A stretch of 64,000 nt of DNA from positions 755,001 through 819,000 of the forward strand of contig NZ_CP044310.1 of NCBI RefSeq assembly GCF_009664365.1, given 5' to 3'. Made by a program: the position numbers and the translations under genes. The DNA is from Paenibacillus xylanilyticus. GTDB taxonomy: Bacteria > Bacillota > Bacilli > Paenibacillales > Paenibacillaceae. Position 1 is the stretch's first letter. Every line of letters starts with the position of its first letter. Under the pieces are notes generated by a model that saw only the letters and a list, made by a program, of their open reading frames with translations, did not search any database and was not told where the DNA came from. Positions 56,843-64,000 of this stretch are shown here, in pieces.

Positions 56843-57412
56843 TTATCCTTGAACCACGAGTGCAGGCAGGCTCAGATGAAGCTCCAATAATGCAATTATT
56901 TGATCGACCATATCCTCTGCAGAATAAGGCATGGCATTCATAATCCACCATTCTATCAGACCTACGGCAGCAGAAGCGAGGAACTGTATAGTGATCTCTT
57001 TGCTCATGCCTCCCTGAACGCCGCATGCATCCATCTGTTCCTCTACGCCCTGAATCATAATCGTCATGAGTTTGCTCCGGAAGGCGGGAATTCCTTTTTT
57101 CGTAAGGAGAGTGGTATAGATGGATGCATGTTCCTCGAGATAACGGAAGGTTCGCAGCAGCGCGTCTTTTGCCGTCATTGGCGTTGGATAATGATCGATC
57201 ATGCAGCTGTCCACCAATTGCTGCAGGTACGTCTCGATACAGCGGTCCAGCAGATCATACTTGTCTGTATAGTGCAGATAGATCGTTCCACGGTTAACAT
57301 TGGCGCGATCTGCGATATCATTGATTGTCATTTGCTCGAAATCCTTCTCATCCAGCAATCCAACAAAAGCCTCCATGATGGCCTTTGTGGTTTTAAGTAC
57401 GCGTCTGTCCAT
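56843..57412 (-). CDS. TetR/AcrR family transcriptional regulator
   Basis: 189 residues. The N-terminal TetR DNA-binding domain has helix-turn-helix TINDIADRANVNRGTIYLHY (about 29-48). It is followed by a helical ligand domain with the TetR_C-like motif FLASAAVGLIEWWI (about 150-163), common in DhaS-type activator relatives. GAGGAGG precedes the ATG. It is divergent from a ketopantoate-reductase-like gene, with a perfect palindrome in between, so it probably regulates that gene and itself. Confidence 0.93.
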   Translation of the reverse strand: MDRRVLKTTKAIMEAFVGLLDEKDFEQMTINDIADRANVNRGTIYLHYTDKYDLLDRCIETYLQQLVDSCMIDHYPTPMTAKDALLRTFRYLEEHASIYTTLLTKKGIPAFRSKLMTIMIQGVEEQMDACGVQGGMSKEITIQFLASAAVGLIEWWIMNAMPYSAEDMVDQIIALLELHLSLPALVVQG

Positions 57413-57489
57413 GGCGCCTCCTCTACATGCTTCTTCGTTTTCTGTATTTCTCTCTATGAATTGTTTACGCTTTTCAACAAAAAGGAGTA

Positions 57490-57511
57490 TTTCGTTGAAT
57501 AATCAACGAAA
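57490..57511. promoter_or_regulatory. Palindromic operator between tetR and its divergent gene
   Basis: TTTCGTTGA and TCAACGAAA, 9-bp perfect arms around ATAA, 80 bp upstream of the TetR gene and 110 bp upstream of the rightward gene. Size and symmetry fit a TetR-family operator. Note also TTTTCAACAAAAAGG just beside it. Confidence 0.6.
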
Positions 57512-57620
57512 GCGGGTTTTTTAGCGATTGAAGCCCGAAAGCGGCTTTGATACTCTTATTTTATCAACAACTGTTCATAAAGCAACGATTATTCATCATA
57601 ACGAAACTGAGGGGAATCAA

Positions 57621-58544
57621 ATGAAAATATTGGTCTATGGTGCAGGTGTGTTAGGCAGTCAGCTGGCCCACGTTCTGGTACGTGGAGGAAATGACGTTAC
57701 GGTTCTCGCCAGAGGGAAACGGGCGGAGGAGTTGGATAGGGATGGCGTAGTCATTCGGCATGTATTTCAGTTTAGAAAAACGGTTGATCCAGTTCGGGTA
57801 ACAAGAGAATTAAAAGCGGAAGATGTTTACGATCTCATTTTCGTGGTCATGAAATATAATGATTTTCCTTCGGTGTTACCTATTCTCGCGAATAACCGGA
57901 GCACCAACATCGTGATTGTAGGGAACAATGCAGATGCGCGAAGCATGCAGACCTATCTCGAAGACAACAGCCTAGTGGATAAGCAAGTCGCGTTTGGTTT
58001 TCACGTTAGCGGAGGGAAGCGTCACCGGGATCGGATGATGTCCATAGGCGGAGCAAAGGGATTGATGGTGATTGGCGCACTGGACGGTAAGATTCCTTTT
58101 CAACCTCTGCTGAATCAGGCCTTTGCAAAAGCAAAGTATAAGCTGGATGTGATTGAGGATATCGACGCTTGGCTGAAGAGTCACCTCATCCCGATTCTGA
58201 TGCTGAATGCCGTAAGCTTCAATGAAGAGCGAGAGTTGCAGAAGCTGGAGGGAAAGCGAGAGCAGCTCCTGCACATGATCGGCGCCTTGGATGAGGGAAT
58301 TGCTGTACTGGAGGCGATGGGCATCGACATGATTCCCCGAGCACAGGCGAAGCTGATCCGCAAGCATAAGCGGCTGCTGTACCTTTTGCTGAAGATCTAC
58401 AGCATGCTTCCGGTGCATAAACTAGTTGCAGGTTCTTATGGCGAAATAGAGGCAATGGACCGGGCATTTACCGATTGGAAAAGCGTCACGAATGTACCTA
58501 CACCCCATTGGGATGCACTCCGAAGGGATTTTACCATCCTATAA
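57621..58544 (+). CDS. Ketopantoate reductase-family (PanE/ApbA-like) oxidoreductase
   Basis: 307 residues. The N-terminal Rossmann domain is MKILVYGAGVLGSQLAHVLVRGGNDVTVLARG with GAGVLGS as the NADP loop. The C-terminal helical domain is divergent; the canonical PanE Lys/Asn block is not obvious, although KSHLIPILMLNAV is at its place. Start ATG 57621 after GAGGGG; the longer frame from 57528 is not supported. Under the divergent TetR regulator it is more likely a redox-detoxification relative than the pantothenate enzyme (inference). No pan genes nearby. Confidence 0.82.
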   Translation: MKILVYGAGVLGSQLAHVLVRGGNDVTVLARGKRAEELDRDGVVIRHVFQFRKTVDPVRVTRELKAEDVYDLIFVVMKYNDFPSVLPILANNRSTNIVIVGNNADARSMQTYLEDNSLVDKQVAFGFHVSGGKRHRDRMMSIGGAKGLMVIGALDGKIPFQPLLNQAFAKAKYKLDVIEDIDAWLKSHLIPILMLNAVSFNEERELQKLEGKREQLLHMIGALDEGIAVLEAMGIDMIPRAQAKLIRKHKRLLYLLLKIYSMLPVHKLVAGSYGEIEAMDRAFTDWKSVTNVPTPHWDALRRDFTIL

Positions 58545-58643
58545 TAAGATATGCACATGGTAAAATCATCTTTCTGTTGCTCAAAACTTCGATCCCGATT
58601 ACAATAAAACCAACTAATAAAATGGGGATAAGGAGATATGAGG

Positions 58644-59060
58644 ATGCGGGAAGTGCCTATGCGTTATGTCAAAGCGAATCAGGTCGGGATCGTGCTGTTT
58701 GTACTCCTGTCGTTTGGGTTCAATCAGCCGCTTATCTTGGGTGCGTTGTGGATCATTCAGGTGGTCGGGCTCGTCTCTGGCGGGAAGCTGAATCTATTTG
58801 TCCAGATCGGGAAGGCTGTACTTAAGGGAAAAGGTACGGAAACCCAGGCAGTAGAGCTGCAGCGCTTCAATAATATTCTGGCGGTTGTGTTCCTGTCTCT
58901 GGCTCTCATCTCATTCTCCTTGAGCTGGCAGGTAGCCGGTTATCTGTTCTCCGGAATGCTCCTGCTTGCAGCGGGTGCTGCCCTGCTCGGTTATTGTGTG
59001 GGCTGCACCGTATATTTCTGGTACAAACAGCTTCGTGCAGGCAGACGAATCGGCTTCTAA
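58644..59060 (+). CDS. DUF4395 family membrane protein
   Basis: 138 residues with four hydrophobic segments in two pairs (IVLFVLLSFGFNQPLILGAL about 15-40; FNNILAVVFLSLALISFSLSW about 75-100; VAGYLFSGMLLLAAGAALLGY). The short motif GYCVGCTVYFWYKQLR has the C..C pair typical of DUF4395. Two ATGs lie 6 nt apart; ATG 58644 has the better distance (9 nt) from AAGGAG. Integral membrane, function unknown, cysteine pair suggests redox or metal role (inference). Confidence 0.85.
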   Translation: MREVPMRYVKANQVGIVLFVLLSFGFNQPLILGALWIIQVVGLVSGGKLNLFVQIGKAVLKGKGTETQAVELQRFNNILAVVFLSLALISFSLSWQVAGYLFSGMLLLAAGAALLGYCVGCTVYFWYKQLRAGRRIGF

Positions 59061-59097
59061 ACGGATGATGAATGTAAAATATAAGGTAACGTGGATG

Positions 59098-59125
59098 CGG
59101 CTTCGTGATTCGGAGCCGTTTCTTT
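59098..59125 (+). terminator. Terminator after DUF4395 gene
   Basis: CGGCTTCG-TGATT-CGGAGCCG (one G-U) followed by TTTCTTT. The remaining 360 nt before dgkB contain a TAGAAT (59304) without a correctly spaced -35 and nothing else identifiable. Confidence 0.8.
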
Positions 59126-59489
59126 GTGCTTTTTGAAGGAGATAAAGGTTAAATTCTTGTCAGACGGGCAGAATGGGTGTCTATGAAATGGGTTAAATAC
59201 AGTTGAAGAGAAAATCGCTGAATGTGTAAAATGAGAGGGAACCTGCTTGCCGGATGGCGTAAATACGTTACAGGCTAGGACATCTTCACATTTGATGATA
59301 TGATAGAATATAAAGGCTCTGGAATGAGATGGAATTCCTTATGCATAGATATAGGTATGGATGAAGATTCGGGCAGGATTAACTGACGTGGGTGATCATG
59401 TAAAAGGTTCCCCGGTTGTGGACGCTCGCAAGTGAAAGAGAATGAGGTCGTTCAGACTCATGGATAATGTGGAATAGGTGGCGTATGAG

Positions 59490-60371
59490 ATGAAAAAGGC
59501 TCGCTTAATATATAATCCGACCTCAGGCCGGGAAGAAATGAAGAAACGTCTGGCTGATGTGCTGCAGCGTTTGGATCAAGGTGGCATCGAAGCTTCAGTA
59601 CACGCAACAACGGGCGAGGGAGATGCAACCCGTGAAGCGGAGCTCGCAATTGAGCGTGGTTATGACATGATTATTGCCGCTGGCGGCGATGGTACACTGT
59701 ACGAAGTCATCAACGGCATGGCTGAGCGGGAGAATCGTCCGCCACTGGGTGTATTCCCTTTGGGAACAACGAATGATTTTGCGCGTGCGCTCGGGATTCC
59801 GAGACAGTGGGAGGATTATGTGGATCTGGTCATTAACCAGCAGACCCGTCCGCTCGATCTGGGTAAGGCAAATGATAAATACTTCATTAATATCGCAGGC
59901 GGCGGCTCGTTGACCGAATTGACATATGAGGTGCCAAGCCGTCTGAAAACGATGATCGGACAGCTTGCCTATTATATGAAGGGTATCGAGAAGATGGCCA
60001 GCCTGTCTCCGCAGGAGCTGATTATCCGCGCGGCAGGCCAGGAAGAGATTCATGACGAATTCATGCTGTTCCTGATCGCCAACACGAATTCTGTCGGGGG
60101 CTTCGAGAAGCTTGCACCAGGGGCGACGATAGACGATGGAATGTTCGATGTGATCGGTGTACGCAAATGTAATCTGGCCGACATGATCCGCCTCGTTACA
60201 CTCGCGCTGCGTGGGGAACATCTGAACGATAAGAAAGTACTTCATTTCCAGACGGATTATATGGAAGTGACTTCGCCGGGATACGTACAGCTGAACCTGG
60301 ATGGGGAGCTTGGCGGCACATTGCCTGCAACGTTCCAGAACCTCCAGCATCACCTGCTGTTGTATCGTTAA
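59490..60371 (+). CDS. dgkB: Diacylglycerol kinase
   Basis: 293-residue soluble, membrane-associated lipid kinase of the DagK/DgkB family, returning diacylglycerol released by lipoteichoic-acid synthesis to phosphatidic acid. KARLIYNPTSGREE at the start, nucleotide motif GGDGTLYEVINGM (residues 65-77), FPLGTTNDFARALGIP, and a C-terminal EFMLFLIANTNSVGGFEKLAPGA. ATG 59490 follows AGGTGG at 8 nt; GTG 59478 is inside that site's surroundings. A gene for the methyltransferase follows after 150 nt. Confidence 0.95.
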   Translation: MKKARLIYNPTSGREEMKKRLADVLQRLDQGGIEASVHATTGEGDATREAELAIERGYDMIIAAGGDGTLYEVINGMAERENRPPLGVFPLGTTNDFARALGIPRQWEDYVDLVINQQTRPLDLGKANDKYFINIAGGGSLTELTYEVPSRLKTMIGQLAYYMKGIEKMASLSPQELIIRAAGQEEIHDEFMLFLIANTNSVGGFEKLAPGATIDDGMFDVIGVRKCNLADMIRLVTLALRGEHLNDKKVLHFQTDYMEVTSPGYVQLNLDGELGGTLPATFQNLQHHLLLYR

Positions 60372-60522
60372 GAGAATAGGTGATGGTACGGGTGGCAGTG
60401 CGTTTTTCCAGTTGCCGTCTGCGTGGGGATCACGTATAATCTCAGGGTGAAATTGAAAAGATGAAGTGGAATGAACTCCCCATGCGTGGGGTGATATATA
60501 AGAAGAAAGAAGTGAATGTACG

Positions 60523-62274
60523 TTGTCTAATACGAACCGCAGCGGTCGTGGAAAAAACCGCCGGAATTCGGCTGCCTCTCAGGGGCAAGGGAATGCGATG
60601 GCATCCCGTCAGCCAGGTAAATCATCTCGTCCATCATCACGTCAGCAAGGGAAAGAGGTGCGGCCACAAGGCGCATCTCTTTCTGCCGTTCGTCCGAAGG
60701 GACGTGCACGTGAATCCGCGCCGATCGAAGGACTTCCGGTCAGCAAAAACGAAGAGACCGTCATCGACATCATTGGCATGAACCATGATGGTGAGGGTGT
60801 AGGCCGTGCGAATGGTTACACGCTCTTCGTACAAGGTGCGCTCCCGGGTGAAACCGTCCGCGTACGCGTGATGAAGACCAAGAAGCAGTACGGCTACGCC
60901 AAGCTGCTGGAGATCGTGAAGGCGAGTCCGGATCGCGTATCTGCTCCGTGCCCGATCTATGATCAGTGCGGCGGCTGCCAGATCCAGCATATGAGCTACG
61001 CCGGACAGCTTGCGTGGAAGCGCCAGCTCGTAGTGGATAATTTGCAGCGGATCGGGAAGCTGAACGTGATGGTGGAGGATGCAGGCGCTCAGGGTGATGA
61101 AGCGAACCGGAATAGACTGTCTGAAGAGAATGTGGATCAGGCAGCTGAACCAGCTATTACAGAAGAACAAGGGAATGGCAGTAATCGTATTCGTCTTCGG
61201 CTGGAAGGTGTCATGAACGAAGAAGCTGCTGAGCAAGGTATTCGTGTGCTGCCTACCATGGGTATGAACGAGCCGTGGCGTTACCGCAACAAGGCACAGG
61301 TGCCTATTGGCGTGACCGAAGGTGGCTTGGTGGGTGGATTTTATGCCAAAGGAAGCCATCGGATCATCGACATGGAGACCTGCCTTATTCAGCATGAGCA
61401 TAACGACGAAGTGGTAGCGAAGGTGAAGGAGATCGGCAGCCATCTGGGAATCAGCGCATACAACGAAGAGACAGGCCGCGGCCTGCTGCGTCATGTGGTC
61501 GTGAAGAAGGCATTCCGCACAGGTGAGATGATGCTTGTTCTGGTTACCAATGGCCGGGATATCCCGCATAAGGATGAATGGATCGGCAGTATTCGTGAAG
61601 CGATCCCGCATGTGGCGAGCATCTGCCAGAACGTGAACAAGAAACAAACCAATGTCATCTTCGGCGATGAAACCCGCGTCCTGTGGGGCCGTGACGTGAT
61701 CTACGATTATATCGGGGATGTGCAGTTTGCCATCTCTCCACGTTCGTTCTATCAGGTCAACCCAGTACAGACAGAAGTGCTGTACGGGAAGACAGTAGAA
61801 TACGCTGGGCTGAGCGGCAAAGAGACGGTTATTGATGCCTACTGCGGCATCGGTACAATCTCTCTTTTCCTCGCGCAGCATGCGGATCAGGTGTATGGGG
61901 TAGAGATCGTGCCTGAAGCCATCGATGACGCTCGCAGCAATGCGCTGCTGAACGAGATGAAGAACGTGAAGTTCGAGGTTGGTGCATCGGAAGATGTCAT
62001 CCCGCGCTGGAAAGAGCAAGGCATCGAAGCAGACGTTATCGTTGTCGATCCGCCGCGTAAAGGCTGCGATCCACGTTTGCTGGATACAATCCTGGAGATG
62101 AAGCCGGAGCGTGTGGTGTACGTGAGCTGTAATCCAAGCACCTTGGCACGTGATCTGCGTGTGCTGGAGGATGGCGGTTACCGGACGGTTGAGGTAACGC
62201 CGGTGGACATGTTCCCGCATACGGTGCATGTGGAGTCGGTGGCGATGTTGGTGAAGAGTGGTGTAACTCCATAA
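60523..62274 (+). CDS. 23S rRNA (uracil-C5)-methyltransferase, TrmA/RlmCD type
   Basis: 583 residues. An unusual basic low-complexity N-terminal tail (about 1-78) precedes the TRAM domain (VIDIIGMNHDGEGVGRANGYT). An iron-sulfur motif, CPIYDQCGGCQIQH, follows. A 55-60 residue low-complexity insertion (EDAGAQGDEANRN ... EEAAEQG) comes next, then the methyltransferase domain: SAM loop VIDAYCGIGTISLFL, VVDPPRKGCDP and catalytic Cys in YVSCNPSTLARD. Typical relatives are about 450-460 residues. TTG 60523 has a weak site; ATG 60598 (after AAGGG) is an alternative start. Target uridine not readable. Confidence 0.9.
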   Translation: MSNTNRSGRGKNRRNSAASQGQGNAMASRQPGKSSRPSSRQQGKEVRPQGASLSAVRPKGRARESAPIEGLPVSKNEETVIDIIGMNHDGEGVGRANGYTLFVQGALPGETVRVRVMKTKKQYGYAKLLEIVKASPDRVSAPCPIYDQCGGCQIQHMSYAGQLAWKRQLVVDNLQRIGKLNVMVEDAGAQGDEANRNRLSEENVDQAAEPAITEEQGNGSNRIRLRLEGVMNEEAAEQGIRVLPTMGMNEPWRYRNKAQVPIGVTEGGLVGGFYAKGSHRIIDMETCLIQHEHNDEVVAKVKEIGSHLGISAYNEETGRGLLRHVVVKKAFRTGEMMLVLVTNGRDIPHKDEWIGSIREAIPHVASICQNVNKKQTNVIFGDETRVLWGRDVIYDYIGDVQFAISPRSFYQVNPVQTEVLYGKTVEYAGLSGKETVIDAYCGIGTISLFLAQHADQVYGVEIVPEAIDDARSNALLNEMKNVKFEVGASEDVIPRWKEQGIEADVIVVDPPRKGCDPRLLDTILEMKPERVVYVSCNPSTLARDLRVLEDGGYRTVEVTPVDMFPHTVHVESVAMLVKSGVTP

Positions 62275-62334
62275 TATACCCGTGCTATTCGTAATAAACT
62301 CGTGCTAAAAATCGAATAAAGACGTGATAAATCG
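62273..62334 (-). repeat. Three tandem copies of a 20-22 bp AATAAACTCGTGCTAAAAA-type motif
   Basis: AATATACCCGTGCTATTCG (62273-62291), AATAAACTCGTGCTAAAAAT (62293-62312) and AATAAAGACGTGATAAATCG (62315-62334) are head-to-tail, beginning at the methyltransferase stop codon. Inverted relatives occur at 62780-62802 and 62836-62858. Confidence 0.65.
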
Positions 62335-62395
62335 TTGGGGGATAGAGGTGTGGGCATCCATTTATGTCTCCAACCGTCCTATAATTGTAACGACG

Positions 62396-62447
62396 AAGCC
62401 GAGCGGAAATCAGGATCTTCCCCTGATCATCGCTTGGCTTTTCTTTT
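62396..62447 (+). terminator. Terminator of the methyltransferase gene
   Basis: AAGCCGAGCG and CGCTTGGCTT pair outside an ATCAGG/CCTGAT helix, followed by TTCTTTT. Confidence 0.88.
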
Positions 62448-62779
62448 CCCCAGGCTCGCTTTCTACGAAGCCTCAGATGCCATCTAATCCTTTCTTCAGG
62501 CTCTTCTTCCTGCATATAAAATAACTGCAATGCCGCATCAGACCTGCATTTCTCAGGCTTCTCCTCGCTCTTTTTCTCCCGCTTTAAATGCTTCCCAGAT
62601 CTCTCTCCGCATCTATAATCAGCTCATTACCTGGCTTTGTTTCCTGCTTGCAGTAGTCCTTGAACTGTCCCTAATCCCTATCTTTTTCCCTTGCCTTTCC
62701 CTTGCACTGTTGTCACGACATTATTCAGATTATAATAAAGTTGTGATACAAAAAGTTGAGTCAAAAGTGGAGAAAAATA

Positions 62780-62858
62780 CGGTTTTTTAGCATGACTTTA
62801 TTTATGAGGGCAACGGTGGAATGCGGGTTTGAGGGCTGTTTTTTAGCAGGAGTTTATT
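62780..62858 (+). repeat. Two inverted copies of the short motif
   Basis: Read on the minus strand: AATAAAGTCATGCTAAAAAA (62802-62783) and AATAAACTCCTGCTAAAAAA (62858-62839), opposite in orientation to the three copies near 62300. Confidence 0.6.
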
Positions 62859-63418
62859 CATACTGAACATAGTAGGGACGAAAAAAGGAGAAAAGTTTAT
62901 TTTCTCATTTTTCTTTGGACAAAAGAAGGGAATAGAGAGGGGCTGGGAAAGAAGACGTTACAGTCGCTGCACACTTGTTTTTTCTCGGATTCTGATATAT
63001 TCAGTCGATAGGGGGAGGGGAGATTCGATTTATATCAAAGCTAAGGTTTTTTTGTTGTGGTTTATGCCATTTGTACGTACATTTTATAGTAATCAAAGAA
63101 TAACCAAAGGTGCTTTTTGACTGTAACGAGTCTGCTTGCTTTGGGGATGGGGAAAAGGAAATAGAACTTCTAAAAACATACCTTTTCAGAAGTTTGTCCA
63201 AGAAGATCTAAATGGTGAAGGACAACGAGGATGTTATACCTAATTATCAACTTATTCAACTTTTGTGGAACTTTCATATCAAGGAAGAAATAAGCATTAG
63301 TTTTAATACTGTTTTCAAGTATCATGCAAAGCAAGAAATAATCTTCGTATTGGTAGTAAGCCGCATGAATGGGAGATAATAATGCTGGATAAAACTTCCC
63401 TGTTAAGGAGATGTGCTG

Positions 63419-64000
63419 ATGACGGAACATGATGTACTAAATGTAAATTTAGATGTGCTTCGACAGCTTGATACCAAGTTAAGAAGATTTTCTTTAAAAG
63501 CAAAACTTGAGTTATGTCGTAAACTCTCACATATGATCGATGCCAGATTAGAGGAAAAAAACTTTATTTACTCAACTTTTTCGAATCCAGTCCATGAATC
63601 ATATTTCAACGAATTAAGGTCGCACATTCATCTATTTGAGTTGGATTATATCTCAAGTGTATCTACAGTAAAGGGGGAATGGGATGGTTCATTGAAAAAA
63701 GAAATAAGTTCAAAGGAATTTAGAGATATTATTAATACACTTAAAAGGTACTGTCCCCCAATAATACATAAACGTGATAACGAAGATAACTATTTATTAG
63801 ACTTATTTATCATAAGAACTGCATTTCAGCAATTTTCATATCAATGGCATCCGCTAATTCATTTGTATCGTTACAATTATTTATTTAACTATCATTGTGA
63901 TACATTTAGTGTCAGGGACTTATTTTTACAAGAGTTTGGTGGCACATTTAATGAGTTTGTTAGTTTTATTACAGCATTATTTATGTTATCAAAAAATACG
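63419..64000 (+). CDS. Unrecognised AT-rich protein, 5' part (runs off the window)
   Basis: An open frame of at least 194 codons with no stop before the window end. The start ATG at 63419 has AAGGAG at 8 nt spacing (63405-63410), a good site. It begins MTEHDVLNVNLDVLRQLD. It is rich in Phe, Tyr, Leu, His and Asn (QQFSYQWHPLIHLYRYNYLF, FLQEFGGTFNEFVSFITALF), mainly helical in appearance, without signal peptide. Base composition and codon use (TTA, ATA, AAT) are far more AT-rich than the rest of the window, suggesting horizontal acquisition. I recognise no family. The preceding 1.1 kb is gene-free, so it could open an accessory or defence-type region (inference). Confidence 0.75.
   Translation, partial: MTEHDVLNVNLDVLRQLDTKLRRFSLKAKLELCRKLSHMIDARLEEKNFIYSTFSNPVHESYFNELRSHIHLFELDYISSVSTVKGEWDGSLKKEISSKEFRDIINTLKRYCPPIIHKRDNEDNYLLDLFIIRTAFQQFSYQWHPLIHLYRYNYLFNYHCDTFSVRDLFLQEFGGTFNEFVSFITALFMLSKNT

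Larger units (their letters stand above)
62275..63418. other. 1.1 kb without a credible gene
   Basis: Holds the short tandem repeats (62273-62334), the methyltransferase terminator (62396-62447), a pyrimidine-rich tract (about 62550-62720), the inverted repeat copies (62780-62858) and then an AT-rich stretch with no feature I can name. Short open frames here lack ribosome binding sites. Confidence 0.7.

Noticed and set aside
62380..62447. Small RNA gene (TATAAT followed by a strong terminator hairpin)
   Set aside because: No -35 at correct spacing, and the transcript would be little more than the terminator of the upstream gene.
62530..62790. 86-aa frame with a hydrophobic segment
   Set aside because: No ribosome binding site; lies in a pyrimidine-rich tract, where Leu/Ser/Pro-rich frames arise by chance.
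63212..63379. 55-aa frame just before the last gene
   Set aside because: Only a weak AGAAG upstream and no recognisable composition signal; possible, but not supported.

Overview
The window is ordinary low-to-mid GC Bacillota chromosome, and most probably from a Paenibacillus. The evidence is the gene order (a purEKBC-SQLF-MNH-D purine cluster with a guanine riboswitch), SLH-like and copper-amine-oxidase stalk domains, YerB/YerC/MhqO/MhqD/AlkC-type genes, and strong purine-rich ribosome binding sites with frequent GTG/TTG starts. The genus call is inference from gene content. No tRNA, IS element, prophage or CRISPR array was seen.

Layout. 1-2.1 kb is the tail of an rRNA operon (partial 23S, 5S, tandem terminators). 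2.1-9.8 kb carries an FMN reductase, fabH behind a FapR-like operator, a secreted SLH-amidase, topoisomerase III, a 45-residue protein, a DUF1294 protein and a universal stress protein. 9.86-25.0 kb is the purine biosynthesis cluster. It is headed by two PurBoxes, a promoter and a guanine riboswitch, and it contains an Imm26-like gene between purF and purM. 25.2-28.4 kb holds two DUF21/CBS (CorC/HlyC-type) membrane proteins with an unusual shared translation-initiation region. 28.4-35.8 kb has an mhqO-mhqD pair, a GH3 beta-glucosidase, a hydrolase behind a Fur box, ilvA and a GNAT enzyme. 35.8-49.8 kb holds secreted and regulatory genes: a stalk-domain repeat protein, an AraC regulator, a two-component system, a DODA-type dioxygenase, DoxX behind a CRP/FNR-type site, and a YerB lipoprotein. 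50-62.3 kb has a Pit phosphate transporter followed by a regular array of DnaA-box-like sites, then CorA, AlkC, a VrrA/YqfQ-like protein, YerC, CbiX, a TetR/ketopantoate-reductase-like pair, a DUF4395 protein, DgkB and a TrmA-family 23S rRNA methyltransferase. From about 62.3 kb gene density collapses, base composition turns AT-rich, and an unrecognised gene (63419 onward) runs off the end. This may be the edge of an accessory region.

How it works together. The purine genes encode every step from PRPP to IMP. They are placed under PurR-type repression (PurBoxes) and guanine/hypoxanthine-sensing attenuation. Intergenic gaps inside and beside this cluster and in the CorC region carry copies of one dispersed inverted-repeat family. 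Other regulation readable from sequence: FapR at fabH, a MarR-type operator candidate at mhqO, Fur at a hydrolase, a class II CRP/FNR-type site at doxX, a cre-like site at the GH3 gene, and a perfect palindrome between tetR and its divergent partner.

The observations I rank highest as possibly undescribed are (1) a covarying hairpin inserted between Shine-Dalgarno and TTG start in both CorC-type paralogues, (2) six same-orientation DnaA-like boxes in three pairs with 63-bp periodicity downstream of pit, (3) the dispersed inverted-repeat family, and (4) the Imm26-like gene inside the purine cluster.
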